From NCBI RefSeq assembly GCF_037414475.1, contig NZ_CP147913.1:8566501-8630500 (forward strand): a stretch of 64,000 nucleotides of DNA, in the 5' to 3' direction. This document shows positions 35,071 to 42,294 of this stretch, one piece after another; position 1 is the stretch's first letter; each line of letters starts with the position of its first letter. The notes below the pieces were generated by a model that saw only the letters and a program-made list of their open reading frames with translations, ran no database searches and was not told the origin of the DNA. Origin of the DNA: Myxococcus stipitatus (GTDB lineage Bacteria; Myxococcota; Myxococcia; Myxococcales; Myxococcaceae). The position numbers and the translations under genes are program-made.

Positions 35071-35937
35071 TCAGGGCAGCTTCTCGACCCGGTAGCCCCA
35101 TTTGAACCCGCCGAAGATGTTGATGATCTCCTTGCCGTTCGTGTCCTTCTTCAAGGTGTCCTCCGCGAGGAAGACCTCGGCCATGAAGACCACGGACGCA
35201 TCCGGGAGCGGGATGTTCCCTCCGCCGGGTCCTCCAGGGGGTGGCGTCATCGCCGCTTCTTGTGGGGTGTCCGTGAAGGTGACCACGGGGTTGCCGTAGA
35301 TCGACGTCACCGCCTCGCAGCCCCAGAAGGGATGCGCGCTGCCCCGGTTGTCGACGGGGGGCCTCTCGGGTGTCTGCCCTCCGGGTGCGGCCACCGTCTT
35401 CGAGTGGACGACTTGAATCCACTTCAAGTGGCGCTCGATGCCCGGGTCGCCCTTGGCGAGGTCCGGGGTGTAGACGACGAAGATGTCGGCCCCGTAGATG
35501 AGCGGGGAGCGCTCCGTGGGTTCGCGGATGAACGTGGTGTACGAGCGGACGTTGAACTCGTCCTTGCCGTAGAAGCCGCCCACGTAGTTGAAGGTGTAGT
35601 AGGTGCCGAACGCCTCTTCGAGCTTCCGCTGGTACTCGATGGTGGGGTCCTCGGGGATGCCCTCGAAGACCGGGTGCTGATTGAGCAGGCTGATGCGGTA
35701 CCGGTCGGTTCCGCGGAGGAACTCCTGCGACGCGGTGTTCCCTCCCACGGACTTCCCCACGGACTCGAAGAGCCCGAGTGACTGGGGCGGGCATCCGGTG
35801 GGCTGACTCGGTTGATAGTTCAGGGCCACGCTTCCTCCCGTGGCCGTGGGGGGCTCGTGCTCCGTTGTTTCGTTGCAGCCCGACAAGCACCACAGGCCCA
35901 TCAGGCTCGTGGCGATGGTGACTCGGTCGACTCTCAT
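35071..35937 (-). CDS. Lipoprotein of unknown function
   Basis: 288 residues beginning with a lipoprotein signal (MRVDRVTIATSLMGLWCLSGC; lipobox LSGC at the end). After a short threonine-rich linker the mature part contains aromatic beta-strand segments (GTYYTFNYVGGFYGKDEF, SPLIYGADIFVVYTPD, GFKWGYRVEKLP). A proline/glycine-rich loop (TPPPGGPGGGN) sits near the C-terminus. The ATG at 35937 follows GGAGGCAATTTC. It is divergent from the ECF sigma operon at 36094, so it might be a target of that sigma factor. No family recognised. Confidence 0.7.
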   Translation of the reverse strand: MRVDRVTIATSLMGLWCLSGCNETTEHEPPTATGGSVALNYQPSQPTGCPPQSLGLFESVGKSVGGNTASQEFLRGTDRYRISLLNQHPVFEGIPEDPTIEYQRKLEEAFGTYYTFNYVGGFYGKDEFNVRSYTTFIREPTERSPLIYGADIFVVYTPDLAKGDPGIERHLKWIQVVHSKTVAAPGGQTPERPPVDNRGSAHPFWGCEAVTSIYGNPVVTFTDTPQEAAMTPPPGGPGGGNIPLPDASVVFMAEVFLAEDTLKKDTNGKEIINIFGGFKWGYRVEKLP

Positions 35938-36018
35938 GAAATTGCCTCCGGGGTGACGCGCCTACTTCGGCCTGGGGGCCCGAATAGTTCCCGCGTGAGG
36001 GGGCGCCGGGGGCACCTC

Positions 36019-36028
36019 CGAAATTTCG
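36019..36028. promoter_or_regulatory. Small palindrome between divergent lipoprotein and sigma genes
   Basis: CGAAATTTCG is a perfect 10-base palindrome and the only clearly A/T-rich patch in the 156-base divergent spacer. It could be a regulator site or part of a promoter. I could not place a convincing ECF -35/-10 pair. Confidence 0.25.
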
Positions 36029-36093
36029 AGAGGCCATGGAACTTTTCGCGTGCGTCGCCGGAATGGAGGGGGCGGCATCGCCCGTGAATCTCC

Positions 36094-36672
36094 GTGAGGA
36101 CACCCCTGGCTCCTTCCAGCGACCTCGACCTCTGTCGGCGTGTGAGCTCCGGAGACGAGGAGGCTTTCGTGCAGCTCTATCAACGGCATCAGTCATGCGT
36201 GTTCCGCTTCGCGTTGAGCATGGGGGTGGGAGAACAGGCCGCCGCGGATGTGACGCAGGACGTGTTCATCACGTTGTTGGAGACCGCGGGGCGGTTGAAT
36301 CCCAGGCTCGGGTCCTTCCGCGCGTGGCTGCTGGGGATGGCGCGCAACCTGGTGCTGCGCGTGCTGGAGCGCACCAGCCGTCAGCCCCTGAGCGTCGACG
36401 CGGCGGACCTGGAGATGAACGAGTCGGTGAGTGACCCGCTCTCGCGCCCCGTCGTCCGGGCCGAGCTGGAGGATGTCCGAGAAGCCGTGTCGGGACTGGC
36501 CCACGCGCACCGCGAGGTGGTGGTGTTGAGTGACTTGCTTGGCTTCTCGTACGAGGAGACCGCTGAAATCCTGGGGTGCCCGATAGGGACCGTTCGCTCC
36601 CGCTTGCACCGAGCCCATGGGCGGCTGGGTGAGCTCCTGGATGTTCCACCCGCCAGACGTGAGGTGTCTTGA
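36094..36672 (+). CDS. ECF-type RNA polymerase sigma factor
   Basis: 192 residues with sigma region 2 (DEEAFVQLYQRHQSCVFRFA, DVTQDVFITLLE, NPRLGSFRAWLLGMARNLVL) and region 4 (LAHAHREVVVLSDLLGFSYE, EILGCPIGTVRSRLHRA). These are standard for extracytoplasmic-function sigma factors that redirect polymerase to stress promoters. A GTG start at 36094 is used. The stop overlaps the next gene by one base (TGATG), so it is co-translated with a membrane protein that probably sequesters it. Confidence 0.9.
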   Translation: MRTPLAPSSDLDLCRRVSSGDEEAFVQLYQRHQSCVFRFALSMGVGEQAAADVTQDVFITLLETAGRLNPRLGSFRAWLLGMARNLVLRVLERTSRQPLSVDAADLEMNESVSDPLSRPVVRAELEDVREAVSGLAHAHREVVVLSDLLGFSYEETAEILGCPIGTVRSRLHRAHGRLGELLDVPPARREVS

Positions 36673-37181
36673 TGTCGCGGATGAATCAGCCCCCCGCGGA
36701 GGACCCTCGGCGTGAGTTGAGGGAGTCGCTGCGGAATCTGGCCGAGGCCACCTCCCACCGGAGTGCGCCTCCATCGGTCGAAGCCGCATTGCGCCGTGAG
36801 TTCCAGCGCCGGCGAAGGCGCACGCTGCGACGCCGCGTCTTCATGGGCATGGGAGCAAGCCTGGCGGCCGGGGTGACGCTCATGTTGCTGCGTCAGGGAG
36901 GGCTCGTGGGCGGACCGTCGAAGGGGACCGAAGAGCACGCACGGGTGCCACCCGAGGAATCCATCGCGGCGTTCGTATCCCTGGGGCCGGTGGAGCGTGC
37001 CAGCGAAGCCGAGCACCTGCGTGTTCTTCGCATGAGGGTTCCCGCCGTGATGTTGGCGTCGATGGGGTGGCCGACGCTCGCCGCGGCCGAGGGCGACACC
37101 GTGCTCTCCGACGCGCTGGTGGGCGAGGACGGTTCGATTCTCGCCGTGCACCCCGTGGGCTGGCCGCAGGAGATTCCATGA
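36672..37181 (+). CDS. Membrane protein, likely anti-sigma factor
   Basis: 169 residues: a cytoplasmic N-terminus of ~55 residues rich in Arg/Glu, one transmembrane helix (VFMGMGASLAAGVTLMLL) preceded by an arginine cluster (RRRRRTLRRR), and a ~90-residue periplasmic domain. The H-x3-C-x2-C zinc motif of common anti-sigma factors is absent, so it is assigned by position: coupled to an ECF sigma gene and to the next gene by overlapping start/stop codons. The cytoplasmic part would bind the sigma factor and the outer part sense envelope signals. Confidence 0.65.
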   Translation: MSRMNQPPAEDPRRELRESLRNLAEATSHRSAPPSVEAALRREFQRRRRRTLRRRVFMGMGASLAAGVTLMLLRQGGLVGGPSKGTEEHARVPPEESIAAFVSLGPVERASEAEHLRVLRMRVPAVMLASMGWPTLAAAEGDTVLSDALVGEDGSILAVHPVGWPQEIP

Positions 37182-38065
37182 GCAGGAACCGAGGCATGAC
37201 GACGTGGCTCGCGGCGGCCGTCCTGGTGTTGCCGGGGGCCGTGCGGGCGCAGCAGCTCCTCGCGGATCCGACGAGCGACGGCCCGCGGTTGGAGGTGATG
37301 AACAGCGACGGCTCGCGCCTGGAGATGGCGACAGGTGAGGGGCCCCGGTTGGACTTCACCTCCGCCGCCGAGAGCCGCGTGAAGGAGGGGGCACCGTTCT
37401 CCGCTTCGACGGTGAGCGAGCACGTGCAGACGCTCGCCGATGGCAACCGCATCCGCCACGCCTCCAAGGGGCTGCTCGCGCGAGATGGCCAGGGACGGGC
37501 GCGGCGCGAGAGCGAGGCCCCATCACTGGGGTTGGCGGTGGGGACAGGTGCTCAGCGCCTGGTATCGATTCACGACCCCGTCGTGGGGACGAACATCCTC
37601 CTGGACTTCACCCGCCAGGTGGTCGTCGTGGCCGCTCCACCCAAGGACCTGCGCTGGCGGACGCCCGCCAGGGATGAGGGAGGAACACCCACGGGCGGCC
37701 TCGATGTCTCGCGTGATTCGGCCACGCCCCGGAAGGCGTCGCCGCCCGTCGCGCGCCTCCCCGCGACGGTGGACCCATGGCCCAAGCCGGTCATCGAGAC
37801 CTTGATGGCCCGCGAGATTTCAGGCGTGCGTTGCGAGGGGACCCGCTCCACCGTCACGGTGGCGGCGGGACTGCTCGGCAACGAGCGCCCGCTGCGAATC
37901 GTCACCGAGCGCTGGTTCTCGCCCGAGCTCGGGGTGACGGTGGAGAGCCGGCACGAGGACCCTCGGTTCGGCACCACCACGTACAAGCTGATGAACCTGC
38001 GCCGCGAAGAGCCGGACCGGGCGCTGTTCGCTCCACCGCCGGGTTGGAAGGTGCTGGTGCCTTAG
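37178..38065 (+). CDS. Secreted protein in the ECF sigma operon
   Basis: 295 residues with a signal peptide (MTTWLAAAVLVLPGAVRAQ). The ATG overlaps the stop of the anti-sigma-like gene (ATGA). The N-terminal region repeats a short unit (DGPRLEVMNSDGSRLEM, GEGPRLDF), and the C-terminal region (EISGVRCEGTRSTVTV, ERWFSPELGVTVESRHEDPR, TTYKLMNLRREEPDRALFAP) resembles lipoprotein-carrier or MucB-like folds by general pattern only. It probably acts in the periplasm as a third element of the sigma/anti-sigma pathway. Family not firmly recognised. Confidence 0.7.
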   Translation: MSRNRGMTTWLAAAVLVLPGAVRAQQLLADPTSDGPRLEVMNSDGSRLEMATGEGPRLDFTSAAESRVKEGAPFSASTVSEHVQTLADGNRIRHASKGLLARDGQGRARRESEAPSLGLAVGTGAQRLVSIHDPVVGTNILLDFTRQVVVVAAPPKDLRWRTPARDEGGTPTGGLDVSRDSATPRKASPPVARLPATVDPWPKPVIETLMAREISGVRCEGTRSTVTVAAGLLGNERPLRIVTERWFSPELGVTVESRHEDPRFGTTTYKLMNLRREEPDRALFAPPPGWKVLVP

Positions 38066-38713
38066 CTAGTCCCAGACGATGAGCCACTTCACGGCCTTGC
38101 CCAGCCCATAGAACACCCAGCCCACGGGGCCCGGACGCACGGGCCGCTCGAAGCTCAGGTACACGGTGGACAGGGCGATGTCCGCCTCCAGGCCTTGGAG
38201 GCGGGCCTTGAGCGTCTCGTACTCCACCGTGACGCGCTCCAGCTCCTTCTCCACCTTGAGGGTGTCCTCGACGCTGGTGGCGCGCTGGAGCAGCTCCAGG
38301 TAGCGCTCGCGGACGCGCGTGACGTTGTCCAGCCGCACCTTCAGGTCCCGGTGCGCGTCCGTCACGTCATCGGCGGAGACACTCTTGTTCTCCACGGTGC
38401 CCAAGGTGGGCACGGCCGACAGGAAGCTCTCCAGCCGGGCCGCGGGGATTCGCACCACCGCGCCTCGCGTCATCACCTGTTCCGCGTAACCTCCGTGGGC
38501 CTTCGCCAACGCGACGGCCTGTGAGGGACCTTGCTCGGGCTCATCGCGCTCCAACTGCACCGTGGCACGATGGATGATGGACCGGTTCTCCGTGATGGAG
38601 CCCGGAGCAGCCTGCGCCAACGCATCATTCGCGCTGTAGGCGCGTTCATGCGCGCGGTTCGTGGAGCAGGCGACAAGAGCGACGACGGGAACGAGCAGGA
38701 GCAGGCGCACCAC
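38066..38713 (-). CDS. DUF4349-type lipoprotein
   Basis: 215 residues starting with a lipoprotein signal (LLLVPVVALVACS). The body matches the DUF4349 pattern: SIIHRATVQLERDEPE, AHGGYAEQV, VVRIPAARLESFLSAV, GTVENKSVSADDVTDAHRDL, then a coiled-coil (LEVEKELERVTVEYETLKA-like segment) and a C-terminal hydrophobic stretch (PVGWVFYGLGKAVKWLIVW). The family is a widespread envelope lipoprotein of unknown role. GTG start. The gene converges on the sigma operon with no gap. Confidence 0.82.
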   Translation of the reverse strand: MVRLLLLVPVVALVACSTNRAHERAYSANDALAQAAPGSITENRSIIHRATVQLERDEPEQGPSQAVALAKAHGGYAEQVMTRGAVVRIPAARLESFLSAVPTLGTVENKSVSADDVTDAHRDLKVRLDNVTRVRERYLELLQRATSVEDTLKVEKELERVTVEYETLKARLQGLEADIALSTVYLSFERPVRPGPVGWVFYGLGKAVKWLIVWD

Positions 38714-38773
38714 GGAAGTCCTTCGAGAAGAGGTGTCTGCCTGGACGCGCCTGCGGGGATGAGCGTTCCCTCG

Positions 38774-38974
38774 TCAGGCGCGGGACGCAGGAGAGGGGAG
38801 CGGCTGGGCGCTGTCACCCTCGTAGTAGATGCTCGCGCATCCCTTTTCGTAGACGACGAGCACTCGATCACTCTGCTCCAGCAGGTCGGAGGCTTTCTCC
38901 GTGGCCTTGCGGACCAGGGTGTCGAATTTTCCCGAGCTCTGCTTGTTGCTGGCCCGGACTGTCACGACTGGCAT
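38774..38974 (-). CDS. Small conserved-looking hypothetical protein
   Basis: 66 residues, starting MPVVTVRASNKQSSGKFDTL. It reads as a compact alpha/beta polypeptide with a helix (KATEKASDLLEQSDRVLVVY) and ends in a Pro/Ala tail. AAGGAG lies about 11 bases before the ATG. An upstream extension to 39085 is open but without a ribosome binding site. No family recognised. It sits between the DUF4349 lipoprotein (same strand) and the divergent envelope protein at 39118. Confidence 0.5.
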   Translation of the reverse strand: MPVVTVRASNKQSSGKFDTLVRKATEKASDLLEQSDRVLVVYEKGCASIYYEGDSAQPLPSPASRA

Positions 38975-39117
38975 GCGGTGTCCCGCTCCTTGTGCCCCAC
39001 GGCGGGTGGCTCCAGGCATGACCCGGCCCCGTGCCCATCCGTAGGTAACGAACGCGTCATAGCCAACCCAACACTTCGTTGACAAGCGCTCCGCTCCATG
39101 ACGGGAAGATGACTCCT

Positions 39118-39723
39118 ATGCAACGCAAGCTCTTCGTACTGCTGGCTTTTACCCTGGGTCTTGTTTCCACCGCCCAGGCCCAGAGCGACTCCCCCCCTCG
39201 CCGCGAGCACCGTTCTCCGACGTCTCCCTGGCTGCCTCGGGGCGTGTGGCTGGGTGCGTCGCTGCGGGAGGACCTCATCACCCCCCGCTTGAAGGTGCAG
39301 TGGCAGTGGACCTTCTTCCAGGATCGCAAGGACGCCTTCGCCTTCCTGCTCGAGGGTGGAATGGGGTGGGGCCTCTCCATGCCGAATCCGGTGTCGGACA
39401 AGCCGGAGTCGCTCCTCGGCTCGTACTACGAGCACACCGCGCAGCTGGGCGTCGGCTACCGGAACCACGTCCCCCACGGCATCCACTGGGGCTTCCAGGT
39501 CACCGGTGGACCCGTCTTCTACGGCGCCCACTTCGACGGCTCGCCCGCGGACAAGCAGGTGGCGGGCATCCTCGAGGGCCGCATCCAGATCGGCTATCAG
39601 TTCGAAAAGATGGCCGTGGGACTCTCGGCCGGCTACGGCGAGCCCTTCGGACTCAAGCGGCGCTTCCTGGGCCGCGGCTATGTGGGTGGCCCGTCGCTCG
39701 GGATGTTCGTGGATTGGCGGTGA
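39118..39723 (+). CDS. Exported protein, probable small outer-membrane beta-barrel
   Basis: 201 residues with a signal peptide (KLFVLLAFTLGLVSTAQA). The mature part alternates amphipathic strands and glycine turns: GVWLGASLREDL, LKVQWQWTFFQDRKDAFAFL, HTAQLGVGYRNHVPHGIHWG, GRIQIGYQFEKMAVGLSAGY, ending in GMFVDWR. The aromatic final residues and strand periodicity fit an outer-membrane barrel of eight or so strands. The ATG at 39118 is favoured over 39109, which lies too close to the GGGAAG site. Confidence 0.65.
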   Translation: MQRKLFVLLAFTLGLVSTAQAQSDSPPRREHRSPTSPWLPRGVWLGASLREDLITPRLKVQWQWTFFQDRKDAFAFLLEGGMGWGLSMPNPVSDKPESLLGSYYEHTAQLGVGYRNHVPHGIHWGFQVTGGPVFYGAHFDGSPADKQVAGILEGRIQIGYQFEKMAVGLSAGYGEPFGLKRRFLGRGYVGGPSLGMFVDWR

Positions 39724-39770
39724 AGTCGGCGTAGACTGGGCTCGCGGGATTCCCCCTTCTCGCGCCCCCT

Positions 39771-40283
39771 ATGACCGAGCTCTTGAGTGCCCACGTCTCG
39801 CGGTATCTGCGCAATCGGGGCGACCTCGAGCGGCGGCTGCCGCCGGGGTTGCTTGTCTTCACCCCGGCTCCGGCAGGGGAGCGGGTGGAGGAGCAGGAGG
39901 AGTACCGGCTGAAGACGGTGACGAACGCGGGCCCCCCGACGCTGGGGGCGACGGAGCCGGTGGTCTTCCCGGTGGTGAAGTCCCAGACGAACGCGTTCGG
40001 CCGAGGCATCACCGTGGGGCGCACGGGCAACAACGACGTGGTGCTGGATGACAGCAGCGTGTCTCGCTTCCACGCCTGGTTCGCCCGGGACGAGTCGCAA
40101 GCAAAATACTTGCTAACGGACGCCGGCTCCAAGAATGGTTCGTGGCTGGGCGGGGTTCGTCTCACCCCCCGAAAGCCCGTCTCCGTGGAGGATGGCGCGC
40201 GGATGCGGTTCGGTCAGGTGGAGCTCGTGTTCTACACGCCAAGCGGCTTTGTCAGGATGCTCGCCGCGAGGATGGCTCCCTGA
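39771..40283 (+). CDS. FHA domain protein
   Basis: 170 residues. The C-terminal half is a canonical forkhead-associated domain: TVGRTGNNDVVLDD (phosphothreonine-binding Arg), SSVSRFHAWF (Ser-Arg-His) and DAGSKNGSWLGGVRL (Asn-Gly). FHA domains read phosphothreonine made by Ser/Thr kinases. The N-terminal ~70 residues are variable and cytoplasmic. The next gene is a PP2C phosphatase fused to a cyclic-nucleotide domain, so the two may form one signalling unit in which the phosphatase reverses the mark read by FHA. Confidence 0.9.
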   Translation: MTELLSAHVSRYLRNRGDLERRLPPGLLVFTPAPAGERVEEQEEYRLKTVTNAGPPTLGATEPVVFPVVKSQTNAFGRGITVGRTGNNDVVLDDSSVSRFHAWFARDESQAKYLLTDAGSKNGSWLGGVRLTPRKPVSVEDGARMRFGQVELVFYTPSGFVRMLAARMAP

Positions 40284-40353
40284 GCCTTGCCACGTCTCAA
40301 GCGGCCTGCGTAACGTGCGGAGTCGCCTACAGTCACACACGGGAGTGTTCGCG

Positions 40354-41628
40354 GTGGCCTTGACCACAGAAGCCTTCGGACTGACCGACGTCGGCCGCAA
40401 GCGGCAGCACAACGAAGACGCGATGCTGGTGGACGCGCCGCTCGGGCTCTACGTGGTGGCCGATGGCATGGGCGGGCACGCGGCCGGTGAGGTTGCCAGC
40501 AACCGGGCGACGGAGGTCGTCAAGCAGCACATCACCGCGAACAAGCACCTGCTGAAGGACCTGGGCATCAACCCCACGGCGGACAGCCGGTCGGCGGCGG
40601 CGGCATTGGTGGAGGTGGCCGTCCAGCGCGCGTGCGCGGACATCTACCGGACCGCGATGACGGACTCCACCAAGCGGGGCATGGGGACGACCTTCGTGTG
40701 CCTGGCGGTGGGCGGCAACAAGGGCGTCATCGGGCACGTGGGTGACAGCCGCGTCTATCTGGTGCGGCATGGTCAATGCCACCGGCTCACGGAGGACCAC
40801 ACGCTGGTGGCCGCGCAGCTCAAGGCGGGCACCATCACCAAGGAGCAGGCGGCGACGTCGCAGTACCGCAACGTCATCACCCGCGCGGTGGGCATCCAGG
40901 AGTCTGTCCAGGTGGACACGCTCATCGTGGACCTGATGCCGGGGGACATGTTCGTGCTGTGCTCGGACGGGCTGCACGGCTACGTCGAGGACGAGGAGAT
41001 GTTGCCGCTCGTCTCGGGGATGGCGCCGGCGGACCTGCCCAAGCGGCTCATCGACATCGCCAACGAGCGCGGCGGCAAGGACAACATCACCGCGGTGGTG
41101 GTGAAGGTGGCCGGCGACAGCGCCATGGCCAGCGAGGAGACCAGCGAGGCGCAGTCGCGGATGGAGGCGCTGCGCAAGATTCCGCTGTTCCGTCACCTCA
41201 CGTACAAGGAGCAGACGGCGGTGTTGTCCATCGCCACGACGCGCACCTATCCCGCGGGCCGTGAAATCGTCGTGGAGGGCCAGCCGGGCGAGGAGCTCTT
41301 CGTCGTCATCCGGGGCCGGGTGGCCATCGAGAAGAACGGCGTGGAGATCGCCGAGCTGCGCTCCGGCGGACACTTCGGCGAGATGGGGCTCATCGACAAC
41401 GCGCCGCGCTCGGCGACCGTGCGCGCGACGGAGCCCACGCGCACCATGGTCATCTCCCGGCCCGACCTGATGGGCTTGATGAAGCGCGAGTCCATCCTCG
41501 CGGTGAAGATGCTCTGGAGCTTCGTGCAGGTGCTGAGCGACCGGCTGCGCGCGACCAACTCCGAGCTGAGCGAGGCCCGGCAGGAGCTGGCCGTGGCGCA
41601 GGCCATCCAACCGTTCGCGGAGGAGTGA
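40354..41628 (+). CDS. PP2C Ser/Thr phosphatase fused to a cyclic-nucleotide-binding domain
   Basis: 424 residues. Residues ~1-250 are a PP2C phosphatase with its metal-binding motifs: TDVGRKRQHNEDAML, VVADGMGGHAAGEVA, GHVGDSRVYLVR, DMFVLCSDGLHG and GGKDNITAVVVKV. Residues ~270-390 are a cNMP-binding fold (KIPLFRHLTYKEQTAVL, GREIVVEGQPGEELFVVIRG, GGHFGEMGLIDNAPRSATVR), including the phosphate-binding cassette with its arginine. A short coiled coil ends the protein. The GTG at 40354 follows GGGAG. Cytosolic; cAMP or a related ligand may gate phosphatase activity. Confidence 0.92.
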   Translation: MALTTEAFGLTDVGRKRQHNEDAMLVDAPLGLYVVADGMGGHAAGEVASNRATEVVKQHITANKHLLKDLGINPTADSRSAAAALVEVAVQRACADIYRTAMTDSTKRGMGTTFVCLAVGGNKGVIGHVGDSRVYLVRHGQCHRLTEDHTLVAAQLKAGTITKEQAATSQYRNVITRAVGIQESVQVDTLIVDLMPGDMFVLCSDGLHGYVEDEEMLPLVSGMAPADLPKRLIDIANERGGKDNITAVVVKVAGDSAMASEETSEAQSRMEALRKIPLFRHLTYKEQTAVLSIATTRTYPAGREIVVEGQPGEELFVVIRGRVAIEKNGVEIAELRSGGHFGEMGLIDNAPRSATVRATEPTRTMVISRPDLMGLMKRESILAVKMLWSFVQVLSDRLRATNSELSEARQELAVAQAIQPFAEE

Positions 41629-41635
41629 GGACACC

Positions 41636-42163
41636 ATGGGCACGCGCATCCGTCGTTCGTCCGCGCTGGACACCCGGCCACGTCAGACCTCCCAGGTACG
41701 TTCCCGCCGAATGCAGGTGGGAGGTCGGATGGCGCGGGTGGCGGGCAGGGATGTGATGGTGCGGTTGATGGGCGAGGTGGCGGAGCTTCGCGAGGAGATG
41801 AAGTCCACGCGGATGCACACGCGAATCCTGGCGTCGGCGATGAGCTCCACGCTGACGAACATGGGGTCGATGCGCGAGAGCATGGGCTCCATGCAGGAGA
41901 GCATGAACCTCATGATGGCGAACATGAACCTCATGCAGGCGAACATGAACTCCATGCGGGAGAACATGGACGCGATGATGACGACCATGGAGTCGGCGGT
42001 GGGCCAGATCCGTGGGTTGTCGGGCGGGCTCCAGCGCATGGAGACGCATGTGGGGCGCATGGCGCGGTTGTTGGGGACGGTGGCCGAATCCACCCACTCG
42101 CGTCTTGAGAACGTGGAGAAGCGGCTGGACGCGCTCGAGGACGACTCGGACTCGAAGCAGTGA
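41636..42163 (+). CDS. Methionine-heptad coiled-coil protein
   Basis: 175 residues, eight bases after the phosphatase gene. Residues 76-117 are six perfect heptads with methionine at both core positions (MGSMRES, MGSMQES, MNLMMAN, MNLMQAN, MNSMREN, MDAMMTT), preceded by MSSTLTN and followed by another helix with LENVEKRLDALEDD. The N-terminus is basic (RIRRSSALDTRPRQTSQVRSRR). No signal peptide, so it is probably a cytosolic, likely oligomeric, scaffold. The function is unknown; co-transcription with the PP2C-cNMP gene suggests a signalling partner. Confidence 0.7.
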   Translation: MGTRIRRSSALDTRPRQTSQVRSRRMQVGGRMARVAGRDVMVRLMGEVAELREEMKSTRMHTRILASAMSSTLTNMGSMRESMGSMQESMNLMMANMNLMQANMNSMRENMDAMMTTMESAVGQIRGLSGGLQRMETHVGRMARLLGTVAESTHSRLENVEKRLDALEDDSDSKQ

Positions 42164-42294
42164 TGGGCACCTGACGGTCTTGCCCCGGAGGCAGGGGGAC
42201 GGCGCGAGCGTCCGGGAGAGGACGCGCACGGAATTTCCCGTGGGAATCGTCCGTTGCCGGCCCGGCCGCGGGTTAAGGTCCGCGTGACGAGTTC

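Noticed and set aside
36029..36093. ECF promoter (GGAAC) before the sigma gene
   Set aside because: A GGAAC occurs near 36038 but the spacing to any CGT-type -10 is about 10 bases, too short for an ECF promoter.
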